Origin: Desulfobacterales bacterium | GTDB taxonomy: Bacteria > Desulfobacterota > Desulfobacteria > Desulfobacterales > RPRI01 | Assembly: GCA_020052975.1 (NCBI GenBank) | Contig: JAGVOC010000388.1 | Span: 1-7,126 of the forward strand | Length of the DNA: 7,126 bases | Direction: 5' to 3' | Shown here: one piece after another, positions 1 to 4,438 of the stretch | Position numbering within the stretch: position 1 is the first letter of the stretch | Layout of the letters: each line of letters starts with the position of its first letter | Program-made: the position numbers and the translations under genes | Notes under the pieces: generated by a model | Seen by the model: only the letters and a program-made list of their open reading frames with translations | What the model was told of the DNA's origin: nothing | Databases searched by the model: none

Positions 1-60
1 AAGGCATCCCTGGAAGAGTTGACCCAAGTGATAGAAGGACTGAATGAAATTATTGCGTAA
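1..60 (+). CDS. 3' end of an unidentified gene (partial)
   Basis: Frame 1 is open from the window edge to a TAA at 58-60 and encodes 19 residues, KASLEELTQVIEGLNEIIA. The higA start codon at 44 lies inside this frame, so the two genes overlap by 17 bases and are probably translationally coupled. HigA antitoxins usually follow a HigB toxin, but this C-terminus is a leucine-rich amphipathic helix and does not look like the usual HigB ending. I do not recognise the family, and too little is visible to name a function. The overlap is the main reason to believe it is a real gene end. Confidence 0.5.
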   Translation, partial: KASLEELTQVIEGLNEIIA

Positions 61-382
61 CCAGCGCATGAACGCCATGCGCCCCATACATCCCGGAGAA
101 GTACTGAAAGAAGAGCTTGCTGAAATCGGCATGACAACCAACGCCTTTGCACAGGCGCTAAGTGTTCCGGCCAACCGAATAACCGCTATTCTGAACGACA
201 CCCGCTCAATTACCGCTGACACAGCTCTTCGTATTTCCCTTTTCTTCGGCACTACGCCGGAATTCTGGTTCAATCTTCAGACATCTTATGATTTGAAGAT
301 AGCCAGAGAATCTGTTGGGGAAAAGTTAAAACGGGAAGTCAAATCATTCATGCCCGCTATGACACACCTGAAACACGCATAA
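44..382 (+). CDS. higA: HigA-family (XRE/VapI) antitoxin
   Basis: The 112-residue product matches HigA-type addiction-module antidotes: MRPIHPGEVLKEEL near the N-terminus (residues 12-25), a helix-turn-helix at about residues 28-55 (MTTNAFAQALSVPANRITAILN), and the family's FFGTTPEFWFNLQTSYDL segment at about 67-84. Such proteins bind their own operator and neutralise a HigB mRNA interferase. The start at 44 is chosen because AGAAGG at 33-38 sits five bases upstream. The in-frame ATGs at 68 and 77, nearer the conserved N-terminus, have no such site. The upstream gene overlaps but does not look like HigB from its last residues, so the toxin is either atypical or absent. Family assignment is firm; function as an active antitoxin is inferred. 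Confidence 0.85.
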   Translation: MKLLRNQRMNAMRPIHPGEVLKEELAEIGMTTNAFAQALSVPANRITAILNDTRSITADTALRISLFFGTTPEFWFNLQTSYDLKIARESVGEKLKREVKSFMPAMTHLKHA

Positions 383-522
383 TATAAAAATACTGCAAAT
401 ACATTCTATGCAGGCCTTCAACAGAACTTATTTGAATTTATATAAATATTAGAGTAAAGAACAGACAATTCGAAGTACAAATTTTCTCCAGAACTGGATA
501 TTACATATTGCGTATATTAATT
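383..522. other. AT-rich intergenic region before the first cassette
   Basis: No open frame of note lies here. A short inverted repeat (CTGCA 393-397 / TGCAG 409-413, loop of 11) follows higA but has no T-run, so it is a poor terminator candidate. A second small palindrome, TCCAG-AA-CTGGA, lies at 487-498. TTGAAT at 432-437 with TAAAGA at 455-460 (17-base spacing) is a weak promoter-like pair that could read into the cassettes. I see no attC-like pairing arms ahead of the GTT at 523 and no attI that I can identify. Confidence 0.3.
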
Positions 523-523
523 G

Positions 524-1487
524 TTATGTGTGTACCACAGAAATTCCAATGCTCATGAGACTTTTTTTTAAAATATGGCCCTACTGTGCATGCCTAATAG
601 CTGGATACTTACTCTACAGTGTTGGCATTATAATGGACGGGGATACGAAGGTGCTTGTCCAAAACATCGCTGCGGCGTTCGTTGCCATACCGTGTCTCTA
701 CGTCATTTATGAAGTTGCTCAACGCTTTGCGCAGAAACGCCTCAACAAGGAAATATTTGACTATGGAAAAATGATCATAGATAGAGAAGCCCTTTCCATA
801 ATTGCCCAACTCATAAAAACCGTGTATCCATACGAGACGAGAGACACTTCATTTCAGGGCATTCAAACATTTCTGTCACTTGAAAAGATCAATGTGAAAG
901 GGCTTATCGAGGAATCTGAGTATCTCGGTTTCCAAGCGTTTAAGAATTGGGTTGTTACAGAAAAAAAACTTCATGAGATCCTAAGCAATGCATTCATCAT
1001 CCAGCGAATGGACGATGAACAGATTATCGCAGTGATAACCCTTATAAAGAGCCTCCGGCGGCTTGAAGCAATCCAAAAACTTGAAACACTTTATGAAGTA
1101 ACTGAACGAAAAGCAGAAAAATACCGCATTCAGAGCGGAAAAATGATAAATCCATTAAATACAGAATATCCAGACCGTTATCTACTTCTCAAACATCTCA
1201 AAGATGATAAGCATGTTGTTACGGATTTCGGCGACTTTGCTCCTTACCAAAGTTCTAAACTTCTTAATATCTGTATAGTTCAACCACAATACATTGATAC
1301 CTATGCAGATGCGATCTCTGATGTAATTTCAGATATTAATCGTTGGTTAGTAGTAACCGGCGGTGAGTTTTTAATAGACACGAAAATGTTTCGAATTGGC
1401 TTTAAGAATAACGAGTTGCATGTGCAAGAAGGCACATAACAATCTCTTTCAGCGGAGCGCAAAAAGCCGCGCCCGCTGAAGAGTGCG
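524..1487 (+). mobile_element. Integron gene cassette 1
   Basis: The cassette runs from the cleavage point in the core GTTATGTG (523-530, cut after the G) to the G of the next core at 1487, about 964 bp. Its first bases are the exact reverse complement of the R'' box CACATAAC (1433-1440) of the attC at its own 3' end. That match is required when a cassette is a closed circle with a paired attC. It holds a single forward gene that ends inside the R'' box, the typical compact cassette design. No integrase gene is visible. Whether it is still mobile depends on an integrase elsewhere. Confidence 0.82.
549..1439 (+). CDS. Cassette-encoded membrane protein of unknown function
   Basis: I do not recognise this family. 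From the ATG at 549 the product is 296 residues. It has two hydrophobic segments, about 5-27 (FFKIWPYCACLIAGYLLY) and 36-58 (VLVQNIAAAFVAIPCLYVIY), then a basic stretch (RFAQKRLNK) and a long soluble, probably cytosolic region rich in predicted helix. Positive charges after the second helix suggest both ends face the cytosol. No catalytic motif stands out. The start is uncertain: a GTG at 528 is in frame but overlaps the cassette core, and neither start has a clear Shine-Dalgarno site, so expression may rely on upstream transcription. The TAA stop (1437-1439) falls within the attC R'' box. The gene looks more A/T-rich than the glpD region. Confidence 0.75.
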   Translation: MLMRLFFKIWPYCACLIAGYLLYSVGIIMDGDTKVLVQNIAAAFVAIPCLYVIYEVAQRFAQKRLNKEIFDYGKMIIDREALSIIAQLIKTVYPYETRDTSFQGIQTFLSLEKINVKGLIEESEYLGFQAFKNWVVTEKKLHEILSNAFIIQRMDDEQIIAVITLIKSLRRLEAIQKLETLYEVTERKAEKYRIQSGKMINPLNTEYPDRYLLLKHLKDDKHVVTDFGDFAPYQSSKLLNICIVQPQYIDTYADAISDVISDINRWLVVTGGEFLIDTKMFRIGFKNNELHVQEGT

Positions 1488-1493
1488 TTCGAC
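1433..1493 (+). other. attC recombination site of cassette 1
   Basis: R'' is CACATAAC (1433-1440) and the R' core is GTTCGAC (1487-1493), one base off the GTTRRRY consensus. Between them lies an imperfect inverted repeat: CTCTTTCAGCGG (1444-1455) against CCGCTGAAGAG (1473-1483), with one extra T in the left arm. The stem continues inward as GCGC (1457-1460) with GCGC (1469-1472), bulging A1456, closed by a loop of eight bases. Unpaired spacers (AAT left, TGC right) separate the core boxes from the stem. Extra unpaired bases confined to the left arm are the known strand-choice signal of attC sites. R'' and R' do not match each other here, as expected when R' is completed by the next cassette. 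Confidence 0.85.
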
Positions 1494-2326
1494 GAGGAAT
1501 AAGTAATAAAGGAGCAATATGAAACTACCGACATGGTTTAAGGTGCTTTGGTGGATCATTATAACGGCATTAACTGCTTGGCTATTTTCTTCTCGAATTC
1601 CTGCGATCTTGCAAGGCAATTCAGCGCCTGTTGATGTTTTCGTCTTTTTGGTCCTGGTCGCTTTGATGCTCGCTCCTATTTTTCAAGAAGTCTCTTTTTT
1701 TGGCCTAAAATTCAAGCAATCAATCGACGAACTACAAAAACAGATTTCTACTCAATTAGCTGTGTTCAAATCTGAGATTCAAACAACAATCAGTAGCAGT
1801 AATAATTTTAACGTAACTTTATCTCCACCGGCACCATCGGATGATCGACTTCCAGAATTAGAAACCCGCATTCGCGCAGCAGTCTCTGAAGCAATGCAAG
1901 AAGAAGGCATGGCTTACCGGGCAAACAGGCAACCTAGTCTCCCAAAGGTCGACGATGATACAATCTTCTTGTTTCAGACTCGCTACACCATTGAACGCAA
2001 ATTAAGGAACATTTCCACCGCCTTTGCTAACATGCCTGACCGCAGATTTATACCCATAATCCAGTTGACCAGTCTTCTAATGAAACAAGAGCTTCTTCAC
2101 CCAAATATCGCTAATGCAATTAGGGAAGTATATTCCGTATGTTCTCCGGCAATACATGGCGAGCCCGTAACTGTTGCGCAGGTGAATTTTGTGCGAGATG
2201 TTACGCCACAAATTATTGAGGCATTGACAGAAATTGAACGTCGAACAACGCCTTCAACCCAGACGCGGGATTAAGCGCGGTTCATTTTCGGCTTCGCCTT
2301 TTGGCCCGCGCTGGTTAAGGCAAACG
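1488..2326 (+). mobile_element. Integron gene cassette 2
   Basis: The cassette runs from the cut in GTTCGACG (1487-1494) to the G of the core GTTGGGT at 2326, about 839 bp. Its first bases are the exact 8-base reverse complement of CGTCGAAC (2239-2246), the R'' box of the attC at its 3' end. This second independent match of the pairing rule makes chance unlikely. It carries one gene with its own strong ribosome binding site. Sequence beyond 2332 shows no attC whose R'' matches GTTGGGT, so the array ends here or the next cassette is damaged. Confidence 0.84.
1519..2274 (+). CDS. Cassette-encoded two-helix membrane protein with a DUF4145/HEPN-like C-terminal region
   Basis: The 251-residue product has two hydrophobic segments (about 9-25 and 38-55), then the short motif VSFFGLKFK (58-66) leading into a likely coiled coil (about 66-92), a Pro/Ser linker (about 100-110), and a helical C-terminal domain (about 150-240). 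The segment with LLHPNIANAIREVYSVCSPAIHG (about 192-214) resembles the closing part of DUF4145/HEPN-like domains, where an arginine-rich run leads to His-Gly. The catalytic HEPN pattern Rx4-6H is not kept: R202 is too far from H213. If HEPN-like, it may therefore be non-nucleolytic. AAAGGAG at 1508-1514, four bases before the ATG, fixes the start. The last 11-12 codons lie within attC2. Biological role unknown; a defence or stress-sensing role is only an inference from architecture and cassette context. Confidence 0.78.
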   Translation: MKLPTWFKVLWWIIITALTAWLFSSRIPAILQGNSAPVDVFVFLVLVALMLAPIFQEVSFFGLKFKQSIDELQKQISTQLAVFKSEIQTTISSSNNFNVTLSPPAPSDDRLPELETRIRAAVSEAMQEEGMAYRANRQPSLPKVDDDTIFLFQTRYTIERKLRNISTAFANMPDRRFIPIIQLTSLLMKQELLHPNIANAIREVYSVCSPAIHGEPVTVAQVNFVRDVTPQIIEALTEIERRTTPSTQTRD

Positions 2327-2332
2327 TTGGGT
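2239..2332 (+). other. attC recombination site of cassette 2
   Basis: R'' is CGTCGAAC (2239-2246) and the R' core is GTTGGGT (2326-2332), a perfect GTTRRRY. The left arm at 2250-2269 pairs with the right arm CCCGCGCTGGTTAAGGC (2305-2321) through all 17 right-arm bases, leaving three left-arm bases bulged: C2255, one C of 2258-2260 and A2263. The loop of 35 bases (2270-2304) can form a further small GGC-TTC-GCC hairpin. Spacers are AAC on the left and AAAC on the right. The gene's stop codon TAA (2272-2274) lies in the loop. Size (94 bases) and layout fit the attC family well. Confidence 0.87.
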
Positions 2333-2381
2333 GACTTGGTGTTTGTTTATGAAAGAATACCGGCGGATCAATCAACATATC

Positions 2382-2503
2382 AACGGAGAACAACATGAGA
2401 ATACTTGCCATTAATTCCAGTCCTCGTGTCGACGGTCAGAGCAAAACGGAACTGATGCTTAATCATCTTGTAAAAGGTATGCGCAATGCCGGAGCTGAGG
2501 TCG
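2382..2503 (+). repeat. Direct repeat, copy A (flavoprotein leader and 5' end)
   Basis: This 122-base block aligns without gaps to 2954-3075 at an offset of 572 bases, with 16 mismatches by my count (about 87% identity). It includes the ribosome binding site (AACGGAGA) and the first 36 codons of the flavoprotein frame. Identity stops abruptly at both ends, showing a duplication or recombination junction and not two whole paralogous genes. Confidence 0.85.
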
Positions 2504-2538
2504 GTCGGTTTTTCTATCAGCAGATTAGTGGTTTCTGA
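2395..2538 (+). pseudogene. Truncated flavoprotein gene copy (5' fragment)
   Basis: The frame starts MRILAINSSPRVDGQSKTEL, closely matching the start of the full gene at 2967. It follows it for 36 residues to GAEV, then diverges into an unrelated tail (GRFFYQQISGF) and stops at TGA 2536-2538. Only the first strand and phosphate-binding loop of the flavodoxin-like fold remain, and the cysteine cluster is missing, so it cannot work as a flavoprotein. A good ribosome binding site (GGAG 2385-2388, six bases from the ATG) is kept, so a 47-residue peptide may still be made. It lies 62 bases after attC2. Differences from the full copy are largely synonymous, suggesting it diverged while selected or came from a related functional gene. 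Confidence 0.75.
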
Positions 2539-2664
2539 CAGTCCGTGGGTGTTTTCAATCCCATACACCCTGCCCGCAATTTAATGAGGCGTTATGCCCA
2601 GCCAGGAATTTAATATTTGCATGCACCATAACAAGTACGCCATAATGTACTGAATAGAAACCTA
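2539..2664. other. Intergenic segment with hairpin and possible attC right half
   Basis: No gene is supported here. GGGTGT (2547-2552) and ACACCC (2565-2570) form a six-pair hairpin with a 12-base loop. Just downstream, CCCGC..TTTAATGAGGC (2573-2590) followed by GTTATGC (2591-2597) resembles the right half (L' plus R') of an attC, since GCGTTATGC is a common attC core end. No matching left arm lies upstream, so if it is an attC it is a remnant. CATAAC at 2627-2632 is inverted to GTTATG at 2591-2596, but with no stem between them. Confidence 0.3.
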
Positions 2665-2970
2665 ATGAGGTGCAATATTCAAAAGATTAAAATTGATCGA
2701 GACATCAGGCCCTTGTCAGAAGTCAGAAATGGCTTGGCAACTTTCATAAAACAAGTTCAGGACACCAAAAGACCAGTGGTAATAACTCAGAACGGGAAAA
2801 GTGTCGCAGTTCTGATAGATGTGCATAAATTTGAAGCCATGCAAGAGAAAACCGAACTTTTATCAGATATTCTGACATCTATTGGTCAGCAGGAAAAAGG
2901 AGCAGGAATAAGCCATGAAGATGCTAAAGATAAGGTATTAAAGCGGGTACTGAAACGGAGATCAGCATGA
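2665..2970 (+). CDS. Phd/YefM-family antitoxin without adjacent toxin
   Basis: The 101-residue product has the typical Phd/YefM N-terminal DNA-binding domain: IDRDIRPLSEVRNGLATFIKQV (about 10-31), then RPVVITQNGKSVAVLIDVHKFEAM (about 36-59). The helical C-terminus carries GISHEDAKDKVLKR, the toxin-binding region in relatives. Antitoxins of this type are normally followed, with a short overlap, by a RelE/ParE toxin. Here the stop TGA (2968-2970) overlaps the ATG of a flavoprotein gene instead. The final codons (KRRSA) lie in the duplicated block shared with 2382-2394, so the C-terminus may be a recombination product. The ATG at 2665 is the only in-frame Met ahead of the conserved domain, with no clear Shine-Dalgarno site. 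Family is firm; the partner is unknown. Confidence 0.85.
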   Translation: MRCNIQKIKIDRDIRPLSEVRNGLATFIKQVQDTKRPVVITQNGKSVAVLIDVHKFEAMQEKTELLSDILTSIGQQEKGAGISHEDAKDKVLKRVLKRRSA

Positions 2971-3075
2971 AAATACTTGCCATTAACTCCAGTCCCCGCA
3001 GCGGCGGTCAGAGCAAAACGGAACTGATGCTTAATCATCTTGTCGAGGGGATGCGCGATGCCGGAGCAGAAGTCG
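2954..3075 (+). repeat. Direct repeat, copy B (5' end of the intact flavoprotein gene)
   Basis: This is the partner of 2382-2503. It spans the last five codons and stop of the Phd gene, the ribosome binding site GGAG (2957-2960, six bases before the ATG) and the first 36 codons of the intact flavoprotein gene. Confidence 0.85.
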
Positions 3076-4043
3076 ATGTCGTGAATCTTCGCGAGAAAAA
3101 GATCAAAAATTGCGTAGGTTGCTTCACGTGCTGGACGAAGACTCCCGGTCATTGTATTCACAAAGACGATATGACCAGGGAACTTTTCCCCAAATGGCTG
3201 GAATCCGATCTCGTTGTATATGCTACACCTCTTTACTATCACACCCTGAATGCTGCTATGAGCGCATTCAGGGAGCGCACGCTCCCGGCTATTCAGCCCT
3301 TCTTTGAGCAAAATCAAGATGGAAAAACATTCCATCCTTTGAGAAACAAGCTCCCGGCGGCTGTGTGGCTTTCTGTTTGCGGATTCCCCGATGAATCGGC
3401 GTTTGATGCGCTCTCAGACTATTTGAATCGTACACTCCATAAAGACGCAACCCTTGTGGCTGAAATCTACCGGTCCGCTGCCGAAGCAATAACGAATCCT
3501 TTTAATGAGGAAAAAGCACGCGACGTGCTGGATGCAACAACACAGGCAGGGAGAGAATTGGTAAAATCCATGAAAATCTTTCCCGGGACAATGGCAAAGA
3601 TCAGGCAACCTCTCGTAGATCCCCGGTTCTTTGCCGAAATGGGCAACCTCTTCTGGAAAACCTGCATCGCTGAGGAAGTGACACCAAAAGAGTTTGAAAA
3701 GAAACACATGGTTCCTCGTCCTGATTCTCTTGAAAGCTTCATGTGGCTCTTTCCCTTCGGCATTAATTCCGGAGCAGCCGGTGATCGGAAGGTGATCCTG
3801 CAGTTCGACTTTTCCGGGCATGTGGAAGGTTCGTGCTGTTTCATTATAGAAAAGGATAAAGTCGAAGCAAAAAAAGGAACTGAAGAAAACCCTGACATCA
3901 CTATCAAGACGCCCTTTGCCGTGTGGATGGACATTATGACCCGCAAGGCTGACGGTCAGCAGATGTTTATGGAACAAAAATATACGGTAACAGGCGACAT
4001 AGGATTAATGATACAGCTATTTAAGAAGGAGGGTGGCCGGTAA
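2967..4043 (+). CDS. Iron-sulfur flavoprotein (NADPH-dependent FMN reductase fold) fused to an SCP2 domain
   Basis: The 358-residue product begins with a flavodoxin-like FMN reductase domain (about 1-200): MKILAINSSPRSGGQSKTEL forms the first strand and FMN phosphate loop, and YATPLYYHTLNAAMSAFRER (about 86-105) is the usual second flavin-contact segment. C49, C52, C55 and C63 form CX2CX2CX7C, close to the compact 4Fe-4S motif of iron-sulfur flavoproteins, so electron transfer between cluster and FMN is likely. Residues about 255-355 (VILQFDFSG..CCFIIEKDKVEAKKG..PDITIKTPFAVWMDIM..GDIGLMIQLFKK) match an SCP2-type lipid-binding domain. Cytosolic; substrate unknown. A lipid or other hydrophobic ligand for reduction is an inference from the fusion. 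It is coupled by ATGA overlap to the upstream Phd antitoxin, and its 5' end is duplicated at 2382-2503. Confidence 0.88.
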   Translation: MKILAINSSPRSGGQSKTELMLNHLVEGMRDAGAEVDVVNLREKKIKNCVGCFTCWTKTPGHCIHKDDMTRELFPKWLESDLVVYATPLYYHTLNAAMSAFRERTLPAIQPFFEQNQDGKTFHPLRNKLPAAVWLSVCGFPDESAFDALSDYLNRTLHKDATLVAEIYRSAAEAITNPFNEEKARDVLDATTQAGRELVKSMKIFPGTMAKIRQPLVDPRFFAEMGNLFWKTCIAEEVTPKEFEKKHMVPRPDSLESFMWLFPFGINSGAAGDRKVILQFDFSGHVEGSCCFIIEKDKVEAKKGTEENPDITIKTPFAVWMDIMTRKADGQQMFMEQKYTVTGDIGLMIQLFKKEGGR

Positions 4044-4059
4044 AAGTGAATAAGAGGGT

Positions 4060-4096
4060 CCATGCAATAATACATTTCTATTGTTTGAAGGCATGG
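4060..4096. terminator. Possible hairpin between convergent genes
   Basis: CCATGC (4060-4065) pairs with GCATGG (4091-4096), and inner AATAATA pairs with TATTGTT with one mismatch. It sits between the flavoprotein gene and the oppositely oriented YgiT-type gene, where a bidirectional terminator would be expected. There is no clear T-run on either side, so this is a weak call. Confidence 0.3.
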
Positions 4097-4129
4097 TAAT
4101 GATTGAGACCTTTTACGTCACCATCAGCA

Positions 4130-4363
4130 TTAACAGCTTTCGGCAAAATCAAAAACAGGAACCTCAATAACCTTTTTGGGCTTAAACTCATCTTTTGCAA
4201 ATCTAAGTAATTCATCAGTAACTTTTGGAGAATATGTTTTTTCACCGCATTTTTCACAAACCTCAGCAGGCACATGTTCCACAATCAGGCGCCTGCCACC
4301 CTCCTCGTAACTAAAGGTTACCATTTGTTCCTTTACGGCGCCTCCACAAAATACACATTTCAT
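4130..4363 (-). CDS. YgiT-type zinc-finger (MqsA-like) antitoxin protein
   Basis: The 77-residue product has the two CxxC pairs of YgiT-type zinc fingers, C3-V-F-C6 and C36-E-K-C39, with the conserved DVPAEVC-like segment VEHVPAEVCEKCGEK and a YSPKVTDELLRF helix. Proteins of this family match the zinc-binding half of MqsA and usually follow a small toxin gene (MqsR or DUF4258). No such gene fits in the 75 bases to glpD, so this copy is solitary here. The start is firm: on the minus strand GGAGGT lies eight bases before the ATG. It lacks the C-terminal helix-turn-helix of full MqsA, as is normal for the short form. Zinc binding is well supported; antitoxin function is by family only. Confidence 0.85.
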   Translation of the reverse strand: MKCVFCGGAVKEQMVTFSYEEGGRRLIVEHVPAEVCEKCGEKTYSPKVTDELLRFAKDEFKPKKVIEVPVFDFAESC

Positions 4364-4404
4364 AACTATTTACCTCCAGACCGCATCAGCCTCCCTGATC
4401 TGAT

Positions 4405-4429
4405 TCATCAATTATGTAAAATTTGATGA
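4405..4429. promoter_or_regulatory. Inverted repeat upstream of the YgiT-type gene
   Basis: TCATCAA (4405-4411) and TTGATGA (4423-4429) form a perfect seven-base inverted repeat with an 11-base AT-rich spacer. It lies 42 bases before the YgiT-type start and ten bases after the glpD stop. It could be an operator for the antitoxin-like gene or another regulator. A glpD terminator is less likely, because the arms are AT-rich and no T-run follows. Confidence 0.4.
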
Positions 4430-4438
4430 TGAAAGCGT

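Noticed and set aside
1..60. HigB toxin as the gene upstream of higA
   Set aside because: Only 19 residues are visible and they lack the usual HigB C-terminal pattern; not enough sequence to decide, so left unnamed.
440..530. An attC site ending at the first cassette core (523)
   Set aside because: I could not find paired left and right arms around 460-522; the only palindrome there (487-498) is too short and misplaced.
2591..2632. Inverted GTTATG / CATAAC as an attC or small mobile element
   Set aside because: The boxes are in the wrong order for attC (the R''-like box follows the R'-like box) and there is no stem between them.
3414..3977. Long reverse-strand open frames opposite the flavoprotein gene
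   Set aside because: They lie antisense to a gene with clear family matches, contain no recognisable domain and look like low-complexity cysteine/phenylalanine shadow translations.
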